A DNA stretch of 29,543 nt. It comes from Palsa-661 sp035535015 (GTDB lineage: Bacteria > Actinomycetota > Acidimicrobiia > Acidimicrobiales > UBA8190). The notes below the pieces were generated by a model. The model saw nothing but the letters and a program-made list of their open reading frames with translations. It made no database searches and was not told where the DNA came from. Position numbers and translations under genes: made by a program. The DNA is taken from the NCBI GenBank assembly GCA_035535015.1, contig DATLQU010000020.1:1-29543 (forward strand), read 5' to 3'. This document shows positions 7,282-14,348 of the stretch, in pieces (position 1 is the first letter of the stretch; each line of letters opens with the position of its first letter).

Positions 7282-7710
7282 CGGGCATATTCTGACACGC
7301 GGTTTGGGGTGGGCGGACTCGGATATTCATCGATCGACGTTGCCAGGCAAGGGTTGGAAGCCATACGGAACACAGTCGTCGACGCCCCGTTGTTCTAAGC
7401 AGAGTACCCCCGCTCGCCGGTACCGTTGATCCTTGCTCGGACTGGGTTTGGCGGCCAAGCTTCATCGATGAGCTGGGCGGCAGCCGAGTACTCCGCCGCT
7501 TGGACGGTGACGCGCCAGATATTCAGAGGCTGACGCCGTCGATCCGGCACCGTCGTCCGGCTGGTCGATCTCGACCCCCGGTTCAGCCAAATCACCCGAG
7601 ACGTTCATTCACTGCGAACGGGCTCTTACGATGGGAGGTGAGCACCGATTGGGGACCGCGTTGCGAGGCGTTTTCGGGCCCTGTCTCTTCTTGGGGCCGA
7701 GACAAATTTT
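7282..7710. other. About 430 bp with no supportable gene (right part of cassette C)
   Basis: Open frames here are short and resemble nothing I recognise. The only structure seen is an inverted repeat TGTCTC (7682-7687)/GAGACA (7699-7704) followed by AATTTT just before the core repeat. It could be a terminator-like or cassette-end structure. Confidence 0.5.
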
Positions 7711-7722
7711 GCGCCCCCGGCA
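7711..7722. repeat. 12-bp partial duplicate of the tRNA 3' flank
   Basis: GCGCCCCCGGCA at 7711-7722 repeats at 7725-7736, where it covers the tRNA discriminator and acceptor end. It directly abuts the 45-bp core and may be a scar from an integration or excision event. Confidence 0.7.
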
Positions 7723-7725
7723 TCG

Positions 7726-7797
7726 CGCCCCCGGCAGGACTCGAACCTGCGCCACCGGCTCCGGAGGCCGGTGCTCTATCCGCTGAGCTACGGGGGC
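7726..7797 (-). tRNA. tRNA-Arg (anticodon CCG), complete
   Basis: Read on the minus strand, the 72-nt gene folds as a normal cloverleaf. The acceptor is GCCCCCG/CGGGGGC with discriminator G. The D-arm is GCTC...GAGC. The anticodon stem is CCGGC/GCCGG with loop CTCCGGA (anticodon CCG). The T-arm is GCAGG-TTCGAGT-CCTGC. CCA is not encoded. It reads CGG arginine codons. Its 3' 42 nt are the sequence copied at the cassette junctions 952-996 and 6098-6142, which marks it as the integration target. It lies just upstream of lysA in opposite orientation. Confidence 0.96.
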
Positions 7798-7903
7798 AAG
7801 AGCAGTGACATGCAGGCAAGAGCAGGACCTGCCGGAGACCGCCCGCGCCCTCGCACTGTAGTCGGCACCCCTGGCGTCGCCGGGAGGCGCCGGGGACGGC
7901 CGG

Positions 7904-7909
7904 TAGCCT
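7904..7909 (+). promoter_or_regulatory. lysA -10 box (GG-TAGCCT), leaderless arrangement
   Basis: TAGCCT, preceded by GG, ends 8 nt before the lysA ATG, and no GGAGG-type ribosome site lies between. This matches the GGTAnnnT-6/8-start pattern of hom, prfA, rpiB and others in this window. Confidence 0.5.
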
Positions 7910-7917
7910 TGCCTCCC

Positions 7918-9243
7918 ATGTCAGGCCCGGCCGAACCGACTCTCGCCGACCCGGCCGCTCCCGACGAGGGGCCTGTTAGCTCGGCGCTGCTCCCGTCGAC
8001 GGCGAAAGCCGGCCCCGACGGGGGCTTGACCGTCGGCGGAGTCGACCTGGTGGAGCTGGCCGACGAATGGGGTACGCCGCTCTTCGTCTACGACGAGGCC
8101 CACCTGCGGACGCGGTGTCGAGAGGCGGCGACGGCGTGGGGCGACGGCGTGGCCTACGCCACCAAGGCCTTCCTCTGCACAGCCATGGCGCAGCTGGCTC
8201 ACCAAGAAGGGATGTGGCTCGACGTCTCGACCGGCGGTGAATTGCATGTGGCGCTCTCCGCCGGGGTGCCCCCCGGACGGCTGGTCCTGCACGGGAACAA
8301 CAAATCGGCCGACGAGTTGTTCCGAGCGCTCGAGGCGGGGGTGGGACGGATCGTGGTCGACTCCTTCGACGAAATCGAGAGGTTGGCCATCTTGACCAGC
8401 GAGGCCGGTGATGCCGGGCCTGAGGTGCTTATCCGGGTGACTCCTGGAGTCGAAGCCCATACGCACGATTTCGTCCGCACCGGTCAGGATGACTCGAAGT
8501 TCGGGTTCGGTCTGGCCTCGGGGGCGGCGGGGGAGGCGGTGACCCGGCTCCGGGCGCTCCCGGGTGTGAGGTTGGTCGGGGTGCACGCCCATATCGGGAG
8601 TCAGATCTTCCGGGTCGAGTCTTTCGCCGACGAAGTGGACGCGTTGGTGGGCTTCTTCGCTCCGTTGCAGCTCGGGGAGCTGTGTGTGGGCGGCGGCCTG
8701 GGGGTGGCCTATGTGGCCGGGGAGAGTGCCCCGAGCATCAGCCAGTGGGCGCAGAAGGTGCATGACGCCTGTCGGAAGGCGGGGCTGCCGGCCGGTGTGC
8801 GGGTGACGGCTGAGCCGGGGCGGTCCATCGTGGCCACGGCGGGGCTGACGCTCTACCGGGTGGGCACCATAAAGGAACTTCCCGGTCTGCGGACCTATTT
8901 GGCCGTCGATGGAGGCATGAGCGACAACCCGCGGCCGGTGCTCTACGACAGTGGCTACGAAGCCTTCCTGCCCCGGGCGCCGCGGGCCGCCCGGCCCCGC
9001 GCCGTCCGGGTGGTGGGGAAGCACTGCGAATCGGGCGATGTGGTGGTAGCCGAGGCCCGGGTCCCGGCCGATACGGCTGTCGGCGACGTTCTGGCCACTC
9101 CGGTGACCGGCGCGTACGGCTATTCGATGGCGTCCAATTACAACAAGGTGCCCCGTCCCGCCGTCGTCTTCGTGGCTGACGGGGCTGCCCGGGTGGTGGT
9201 GCGGCGGGAAACCCTCGACGATCTGGTTCGGCTGGACAGCTGA
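7918..9243 (+). CDS. lysA: Diaminopimelate decarboxylase
   Basis: LysA is the PLP enzyme that converts meso-diaminopimelate to L-lysine and CO2, the last lysine step, in the cytoplasm. The fold-type III barrel shows YATKAF with the PLP Lys (about residue 83), HAHIGSQI (about 222), the phosphate-binding GGGLGVAY (about 258) and EPGRSI (about 298). The C-terminal domain has HCESGD with the active-site Cys (about 370) and GAYGYSMASNYN with the closing Tyr. The 441-residue length is normal. The ATG at 7918 is chosen because longer in-frame starts run into the tRNA gene. It opens the lysA-hom-thrC block. Confidence 0.95.
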   Translation: MSGPAEPTLADPAAPDEGPVSSALLPSTAKAGPDGGLTVGGVDLVELADEWGTPLFVYDEAHLRTRCREAATAWGDGVAYATKAFLCTAMAQLAHQEGMWLDVSTGGELHVALSAGVPPGRLVLHGNNKSADELFRALEAGVGRIVVDSFDEIERLAILTSEAGDAGPEVLIRVTPGVEAHTHDFVRTGQDDSKFGFGLASGAAGEAVTRLRALPGVRLVGVHAHIGSQIFRVESFADEVDALVGFFAPLQLGELCVGGGLGVAYVAGESAPSISQWAQKVHDACRKAGLPAGVRVTAEPGRSIVATAGLTLYRVGTIKELPGLRTYLAVDGGMSDNPRPVLYDSGYEAFLPRAPRAARPRAVRVVGKHCESGDVVVAEARVPADTAVGDVLATPVTGAYGYSMASNYNKVPRPAVVFVADGAARVVVRRETLDDLVRLDS

Positions 9244-9303
9244 CCGCATCCCGAGGACCGCATCCTGAGGACCGCATCCCGAAATTCGCATCCTGAAGAC
9301 CGG
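9242..9303. repeat. 14-bp tandem repeats in the lysA-hom spacer
   Basis: Four 14-bp units start at 9242, 9256, 9270 and 9284, with consensus GACCGCATCCYGAR. The fourth begins with ATT instead of GAC, and a partial fifth ends at 9303. The array begins inside the lysA stop codon. Copy number may vary between strains; no function is evident. Confidence 0.85.
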
Positions 9304-9365
9304 AGCTGCCGCTGCTGGCCTCGTCGGGCGGCCCGGCGGAGCACGGGATCGGTCGTGACGGGCGG

Positions 9366-9371
9366 TAGCGT
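9366..9371 (+). promoter_or_regulatory. hom -10 box (GG-TAGCGT), leaderless arrangement
   Basis: TAGCGT, preceded by GG, ends 6 nt before the hom ATG, placing the expected transcription start on the ATG itself. No ribosome site is seen. Confidence 0.5.
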
Positions 9372-9377
9372 GAACAG

Positions 9378-10739
9378 ATGGCGCCGAAGGCTCAGGACAG
9401 GCGGAGACAGACCGGTTCCGGTGCCGCCGACGAGCCCGTTCGAGTAGCGATCCTCGGTGCCGGCAACGTCGGGGGTGCGCTGGTGTCGCTGCTTCTGACC
9501 GAAGGTGATGCCATAGCCGGTCGCTCCGGCGTCCGTTTCGAGCTCGTCGGGGTGGCGGTGGGCGACGCCTCCCGGTCGCGGCCGGGGATACCGGCGGAGC
9601 TCGTGACCGGGGACGCCAAGGGTCTCGTCTCCGATCCCCGGGTCGACGTGGTGGTCGAGTTGATCGGCGGGATCGATCCGGCGCGTGAGCTGGTCGAGAC
9701 GGCCTTGGCCGCCGGGCGGCCGGTGGTGACGGCCAACAAGGAACTGATCGCCGCTTGGGGGACAGCGCTGACCGAGGCCGCCGCCCGCTCGGGGGTCGAC
9801 CTTCTCTACGAGGCCGCCGTCGGCGGAGCCATCCCCATCATCCGGCCGCTGCGGGAGTCCCTGGCCGGTGAACGGATCCGGGGCGTGGTCGGCATCTTGA
9901 ACGGGACCACCAATTTCATCTTGTCGACGATGTCCGAGCAGGGGCTTTCCTACGCCGAGGCGTTGGCCGAAGCCCAGCGTCTGGGCTTCGCCGAGCGGGA
10001 CCCGGCGGCCGACGTCGACGGCCACGATGCCGCTGCCAAGGCGGCCATCCTGGCCGGTCTGGCCTTCCGGTGCGTGGTGGTGGGGACCGACGTGCCCCGC
10101 GAGGGGATCTCGTCGGTCGACCCTGTCGACATCGCCTTCGCCGATCGGCTCGGCTACGTGGTGAAGCTGCTGGCGGTGGCCGAGCGCTTCGATGTCGACG
10201 GGGAGGCCGACGACGGGCCCGAGATCTCGGTCCGGGTGCACCCGGCCATGCTTCCGCGGACCCATCCGTTGGCCTCGGTCCGCGGCGCCTTCAACGCCGT
10301 CTTCATCGAGGGCGCGGCTGCCGGCGAGTTGATGCTTTACGGCCGGGGTGCGGGCGGGATGCCTACGGCATCGGCCGTGCTCGGAGACCTGATCGACGCC
10401 TCGCACCACCTGCGGGCCGGGTCGGCCGGCCGGGTGGTCCCGCGGACAAGGGCCCGGATCCGTCCGGCCGACGACCTCTCGTGCGCGTGGTACCTGAGTA
10501 TCGACGTGGCCGACCGTCCCGGGGTGCTGGCCGCGGTGGCGCAGGTGTTCGGCGGCCACGGCGTGTCGATCCGGTCGATGGAGCAGGTGGGTCTGGGCGA
10601 GGAAGCCCGACTGATCTTCCTGACCCATATGGCGCGCGCCGGGGATGTGAGGCGGACCATCGACGACCTCCGCGAGCTCGATGTCGTCGACCGGGTGGGC
10701 GGCGTGCTTCGCATCGTCGGCGACCAGGACGACGGCTAG
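9378..10739 (+). CDS. hom: Homoserine dehydrogenase with ACT domain
   Basis: This enzyme reduces aspartate-4-semialdehyde to L-homoserine with NAD(P)H, feeding threonine and methionine synthesis. The N-terminal Rossmann domain carries GAGNVGG (residues 27-33). The catalytic region shows VVTANKELIA (about 116-125), GILNGTTNFIL (about 172) and GHDAAAKAAILA. A C-terminal ACT domain (from about 370, LSIDVADRPGVLAAVAQVF) is the usual site of threonine feedback inhibition. The 453-residue length is typical of the monofunctional ACT-containing type. There is a short basic N-terminal extension of about 20 residues. thrC follows after 3 nt, so the two are co-transcribed. Confidence 0.96.
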   Translation: MAPKAQDRRRQTGSGAADEPVRVAILGAGNVGGALVSLLLTEGDAIAGRSGVRFELVGVAVGDASRSRPGIPAELVTGDAKGLVSDPRVDVVVELIGGIDPARELVETALAAGRPVVTANKELIAAWGTALTEAAARSGVDLLYEAAVGGAIPIIRPLRESLAGERIRGVVGILNGTTNFILSTMSEQGLSYAEALAEAQRLGFAERDPAADVDGHDAAAKAAILAGLAFRCVVVGTDVPREGISSVDPVDIAFADRLGYVVKLLAVAERFDVDGEADDGPEISVRVHPAMLPRTHPLASVRGAFNAVFIEGAAAGELMLYGRGAGGMPTASAVLGDLIDASHHLRAGSAGRVVPRTRARIRPADDLSCAWYLSIDVADRPGVLAAVAQVFGGHGVSIRSMEQVGLGEEARLIFLTHMARAGDVRRTIDDLRELDVVDRVGGVLRIVGDQDDG

Positions 10740-10742
10740 CCG

Positions 10743-11783
10743 GTGGAGGGCTGGCCCGGGATCATCGAGGCATACCGAGAGCTCCTCCCTGTCACCACCA
10801 CGACCCCCGTGGTGACGCTTCTGGAGGGCGGCACCCCGCTGCTGCCGGCACCGAAATTGTCCGAGCGGGTCGGCGCCCGGGTGTTGCTGAAGGTCGAAGG
10901 GTTGAACCCCACAGGTTCGTTCAAGGACCGGGGGATGACCTTGGCCATCACGAAAGCCTTGGAGGAGGGCGCCCGGGCGGTGGTGTGTGCATCGACGGGC
11001 AACACCTCCGCGTCGGCCGCCGCCTATGCGCGTCGCGCCGGGCTGACGTGCGCGGTGCTCATTCCCGAAGGTCACATCGCCCTCGGCAAACTGGCCCAAG
11101 CGCTCGTGCACGGGGCCACGGTCATCCAGGTGCGGGGGAACTTCGACGAGGCCCTCGACATCGTGCGTCGGCTCGGCGACGAGGCGCCGGTGACGGTGGT
11201 GAATTCGATCAACCCGTACCGGATACAGGGACAGAAGACGGGCGCCTTCGAGATCGTCGACATCCTGGGCGATGCGCCCGATGTGCACTGCATCCCGGTG
11301 GGCAACGCCGGCAACATCACCGCCTACTGGCGCGGCTACTGCGAGTACCGGCATGCCGGCGTGTCCAGCAAGCTGCCCCGGATGCTCGGATTCCAAGCGG
11401 CCGGCGCTGCGCCCATCGTGCAAGGCCATCGGATCGAGCATCCGGAAACGATCGCCACCGCCATTCGGATCGGGAACCCGGCGTCGTGGTACGGGGCGAC
11501 GGCGGCGGCCAGTGAATCGGGAGGGGCCATCGAAGCCGTGACCGACGAGGAGATACTGGCCGCCTACCGGTTCCTGGCGTCGGAGGAGGGCGTGTTCTGC
11601 GAGGCGGCCTCTGCGGCATCGGTCGCCGGGCTGTTGAAGGCGGATCTGGCTTCCTCGTCAACGGTGGTCTGTGTCCTGACCGGCAACGGTCTGAAGGACC
11701 CCGACCTCGCTATCAGTCAGATCTCGGTCCCCACCGTTGTCGATCCCTCGTACGACGCCGTTCTGGGGGCCCTCGGCCTCTGA
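10743..11783 (+). CDS. thrC: Threonine synthase
   Basis: ThrC is the PLP enzyme converting O-phosphohomoserine to L-threonine. The PLP Lys is K61 in NPTGSFKDRGMT. The substrate-binding ASTGNTSASAAAYA and the phosphate loop VGNAGNITAYWRGY are clear. At 346 residues it is the short actinobacterial type. The start is GTG 10743, 3 nt after the hom stop; GAGGG lies within the first codons, not upstream, so translation is probably coupled to hom. The homoserine kinase gene thrB, which normally follows thrC in related genomes, is not present before rho. Confidence 0.95.
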   Translation: MEGWPGIIEAYRELLPVTTTTPVVTLLEGGTPLLPAPKLSERVGARVLLKVEGLNPTGSFKDRGMTLAITKALEEGARAVVCASTGNTSASAAAYARRAGLTCAVLIPEGHIALGKLAQALVHGATVIQVRGNFDEALDIVRRLGDEAPVTVVNSINPYRIQGQKTGAFEIVDILGDAPDVHCIPVGNAGNITAYWRGYCEYRHAGVSSKLPRMLGFQAAGAAPIVQGHRIEHPETIATAIRIGNPASWYGATAAASESGGAIEAVTDEEILAAYRFLASEEGVFCEAASAASVAGLLKADLASSSTVVCVLTGNGLKDPDLAISQISVPTVVDPSYDAVLGALGL

Positions 11784-12176
11784 GTCGGACCGTGAATTTC
11801 GTCACGCGATTCTCAGGTTTGCCCCACAGGGGACTCGGGAGGGGCGGCTGACCGGTCCGGACGTTTTCGGGAATGCCGGAGCAGCCGAGCGGGTTGGAGT
11901 AGGCGGCACCCAGGTGGGAAGACCCTCAGGGATGTTGCCGATACCTGTCGGAGTCCGGTATCATGTGTTTACCGCCGCCGCTCAGGTAACTTCTGGAGTG
12001 TCGCGGGTGACACGCCTCTTCAGGCGGTCCTCCACGAGCGAACCTTCAAGGGGGGCTCGGCGGAACGTAGCGGAACCGGTATGCAATCGTGCCGAACGCT
12101 TTACCCTCTGTCCGGTGTTCTCTGATTCCTGGGCTCACAAACCCGTCGTCGGGAACACAAACTAGCGAGGTGGTTG
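11784..12176 (+). other. Non-coding leader region of rho (393 bp)
   Basis: No gene is found here. The stretch holds a sigma70-type promoter at 11935-11964 and then about 205 nt of untranslated leader up to the rho ATG. The first part, just after thrC, has only weak dyads (GTGA...TCAC near 11792) and no clear terminator. Long rho leaders are known to mediate autoregulation by Rho in other bacteria; that is plausible here but not shown. Confidence 0.6.
11935..11964 (+). promoter_or_regulatory. rho promoter
   Basis: TTGCCG (11935-11940) and TATCAT (11959-11964) are separated by 18 bp, a good match to a housekeeping sigma-factor promoter. The expected start is near 11971. Confidence 0.6.
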
Positions 12177-14012
12177 ATGGCTGCAGAGCAACAGCTCGAG
12201 CGGTCCGTATTAGAACGCAAAGAGCGCGAGGAGCTCCGGGCGATAGCTGAAGCGATGGCGCTCGACACGAACTCTCGGAGCAAGAAGGCCGACATCATCG
12301 ACCAGATCTTGCGTGCCGCGGGCGTGGATGCCAAGGGAACCGCCGGCCCCGCCGCCGGTTCCGAGAATGCCAACGGGGCGGCCCCGGCCCGACCCCGGTC
12401 CCGGGCGAGCAGTGCGCGGGCGGCGACCAACGTCGACGCCGAGCTGGCTCCGGGGGAGACCGCCACCAACGGCGACAGCGCCGAACATGCGCACAGCAAC
12501 GGAACGGCGCAGGCGGCGAACTCGGACAACGGGCACGCCGACACCGCCGAGGAGTCCGCTTCGGCCGGCACGGCCAGGAGTGGCGCCGACGCCAGCGACG
12601 AGGTGTCGGGTGGACCCGACGGCGCCGTGGCGGCGCCGGCCGAGCGATCGGCGCCCGGACGCCAGGGGCCGGGACAGAACAACCCCGGCCAGAATCGTCA
12701 GCAGACCCAGCAGGGCCAGCAGGGCCAGCACTCCCAGGCGGGCAATCCCAACGATCCCGCCAACCGGCGGGGCCGTCGGCGCCGCGGCCGCGAACGGACG
12801 GGTCCCGGCGGTGGGCCCGGTGGTGGTGGCGGCGGTGAGCGCGAGCTGCAGGGTGGCGGCCAGGAGGCGCAGTACCAAGGAGAGCTCGTCGCTGTGAGTG
12901 GGCTTCTCGACCTTCGTGACGAGGGCTACGGCTTCGTGCGGGCCGAGGGCTACCTCCCCAGTCCACGCGACGTCTATGTCTCGATCAGCCAGGCGCGGCG
13001 CTTCGCTCTGCGCAAGGGCGACTATGTCGAGGGGGCAAGCCGTCCGGCCGCCTCCAACGAGAAGTTCCCCGCCCTGATCCGGATCGACACCGTGTCGGGC
13101 CTGTCGCCCGACGACGCCCGGAACCGGCCGCGTTTCGAGGACCTGACGCCGCTGTTCCCCGACTCGAAGCTCAAGTTGGAGACGCCGGGAGCGGCCGAGA
13201 TCACCACGCGGATCATCGACCTGCTCTCGCCCATCGGCAAGGGCCAGCGCGGCATGATCGTCTCCCCGCCCAAGGCGGGAAAGACCACGGTGATGAAGCA
13301 GATCGCCCATTCCATCGAGGCCAACAATCCCGAGGTGCACCTGATCGTGCTGCTCGTCGACGAGCGGCCCGAAGAGGTGACCGACATGCGGCGGTCGGTG
13401 AAGGGCGAGGTTGTGGCCTCGACCTTCGACCGTCCGTCGGACGAGCACACGGCCATCGCCGAGCTGACCATCGACCATGCCAAGCGGCTCGTCGAGGTGG
13501 GACGCGACGTGGTGATCATCCTCGACGGGATCACCCGACTGGCCCGGGCCTACAACCTGGCCCAGCCGGCCAGTGGCCGGATCATGTCCGGGGGCGTGGA
13601 CTCGGGAGCGCTGTACCCGCCGAAGCGGTTCTTCGGAGCAGCCCGGAACATCGAAGAGGGCGGATCGCTGACCATCCTGGCCACGGCCCTGGTGGAGACC
13701 GGATCCAAGATGGACGAGGTCATCTTCGAGGAGTTCAAGGGCACCGGAAACATGGAGCTGCGGCTCGACCGGCGGCTGGCCGAGAGGCGGCTCTACCCCT
13801 CGATCGACGTGAACGCCAGCTCCACCCGGCACGAGGAGCTGTTGTTCGAGCGAGGTCAGCTGCAGCAGGTCTGGAAGCTGCGCCGGGTCCTGAACGCCCT
13901 GGCCGCCGACGGCAACGCCGCCGCCGGGTTGGAGCTGCTGATGGACAAGATCCGGACCACCAAGAGCAACGACGAGTTCCTGGCCGAGATCGCCAAGGGA
14001 CCGGCGACCTGA
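12177..14012 (+). CDS. rho: Transcription termination factor Rho
   Basis: Rho is a hexameric RNA helicase that ends transcription of untranslated RNA. Domains are as follows: an N-terminal SAP-like helical domain (about 10-45, ELRAIAEAMALDTNSRSKK); a low-complexity insertion rich in Ala, Gly, Gln, Asn and Arg (about 48-235), including QQGQQGQ repeats and an RRGRRRRGRERTG basic patch; a cold-shock-type RNA-binding domain (GLLDLRDEGYGFVR, about 245); Walker A SPPKAGKTT (363-371); Walker B VIILDGITR; the Q-loop/R-loop region GGVDSGAL; and FEEFKGTGNMEL. The 611-residue length reflects the insertion, which is a known actinobacterial trait. The start is ATG 12177 with GAGG 6 nt upstream; an adjacent TTG at 12174 is less likely. 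Confidence 0.97.
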   Translation: MAAEQQLERSVLERKEREELRAIAEAMALDTNSRSKKADIIDQILRAAGVDAKGTAGPAAGSENANGAAPARPRSRASSARAATNVDAELAPGETATNGDSAEHAHSNGTAQAANSDNGHADTAEESASAGTARSGADASDEVSGGPDGAVAAPAERSAPGRQGPGQNNPGQNRQQTQQGQQGQHSQAGNPNDPANRRGRRRRGRERTGPGGGPGGGGGGERELQGGGQEAQYQGELVAVSGLLDLRDEGYGFVRAEGYLPSPRDVYVSISQARRFALRKGDYVEGASRPAASNEKFPALIRIDTVSGLSPDDARNRPRFEDLTPLFPDSKLKLETPGAAEITTRIIDLLSPIGKGQRGMIVSPPKAGKTTVMKQIAHSIEANNPEVHLIVLLVDERPEEVTDMRRSVKGEVVASTFDRPSDEHTAIAELTIDHAKRLVEVGRDVVIILDGITRLARAYNLAQPASGRIMSGGVDSGALYPPKRFFGAARNIEEGGSLTILATALVETGSKMDEVIFEEFKGTGNMELRLDRRLAERRLYPSIDVNASSTRHEELLFERGQLQQVWKLRRVLNALAADGNAAAGLELLMDKIRTTKSNDEFLAEIAKGPAT

Positions 14013-14046
14013 GGCTCGACCTCCGGCGCCTACACTGGGAGCCACT

Positions 14047-14259
14047 ATGAAGACCGAGATCCACCCCTCGTACGTGGAGTGCGCCGTCCGCTGTTCGTGC
14101 GGCAATACGTTCACGACCCGTTCCACCAAGGCCGAGCTGCGGGCCGAGCTGTGCAACGAGTGCCACCCCTTCTTCACGGGGAAGCAGAAGTTGGTCGACT
14201 CGGGTGGTCGGGTGGAGCGTTTCCAGCGGCGCTACGGGACCCGGACGAAGAAGAAGTAA
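14047..14259 (+). CDS. rpmE: 50S ribosomal protein L31, zinc-binding type
   Basis: This 70-residue L31 protein bridges the ribosomal subunits. The zinc ligands of the C+ type are visible: C16 and C18 in RCSCGN, C36 and C39 in CNECHPFF. Presence of all four means this is the zinc-replete paralogue, not the stress-induced C- form. GGGAG (14037-14041) is a ribosome site 5 nt from the ATG. TACACT at 14031-14036 could be a -10 box with a very short leader. It sits between rho and prfA as in other actinobacteria. Confidence 0.97.
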   Translation: MKTEIHPSYVECAVRCSCGNTFTTRSTKAELRAELCNECHPFFTGKQKLVDSGGRVERFQRRYGTRTKKK

Positions 14260-14336
14260 CAGCGGGGACCGGGTCTGCGGCACTGTGCCGAAGACACCGG
14301 CTTGGCCGTCCCGCCGGTCGGACCGAAGGACATCGG

Positions 14337-14342
14337 TACCCT
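14337..14342 (+). promoter_or_regulatory. prfA -10 box (GG-TACCCT), leaderless arrangement
   Basis: TACCCT, preceded by GG, ends 6 nt before the prfA GTG start at 14349, the same spacing as in hom. There is no ribosome site upstream of the GTG. Confidence 0.45.
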
Positions 14343-14348
14343 GGTGAC

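Larger units (their letters stand above)
6143..7722. mobile_element. Putative tRNA-Arg-targeted cassette C (TauD-type dioxygenase)
   Basis: The segment lies between core copy 3 and the intact tRNA-Arg. It is about 1.6 kb with a single recognisable gene on the minus strand. It ends in a 12-bp partial core copy (7711-7722) beside the tRNA. It has no integrase. The unit is inferred from the repeat boundaries. Confidence 0.5.

Noticed and set aside
1..7800. A CRISPR array or a true integron
   Set aside because: There are too few repeats, spacing of kilobases and no cas genes; no IntI-type gene or attC-like R-box sequences are seen. The repeats derive from a tRNA gene instead.
7771..7917. A longer lysA N-terminus
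   Set aside because: The in-frame extension overlaps the tRNA gene and has no similarity to the family; the ATG at 7918 with its -10 box is better.
9138..11441. A 767-codon antisense frame over hom and thrC
   Set aside because: It is a shadow of two genes with clear motifs; it spans two unrelated genes and a spacer and has no recognisable domain.
12210..14177. A 655-codon antisense frame over rho
   Set aside because: It is a GC-bias shadow opposite a conserved gene with no motif.
14079..14348. An upstream extension of prfA
   Set aside because: It overlaps rpmE in another frame and lacks RF1 similarity; GTG 14349 gives the normal length.
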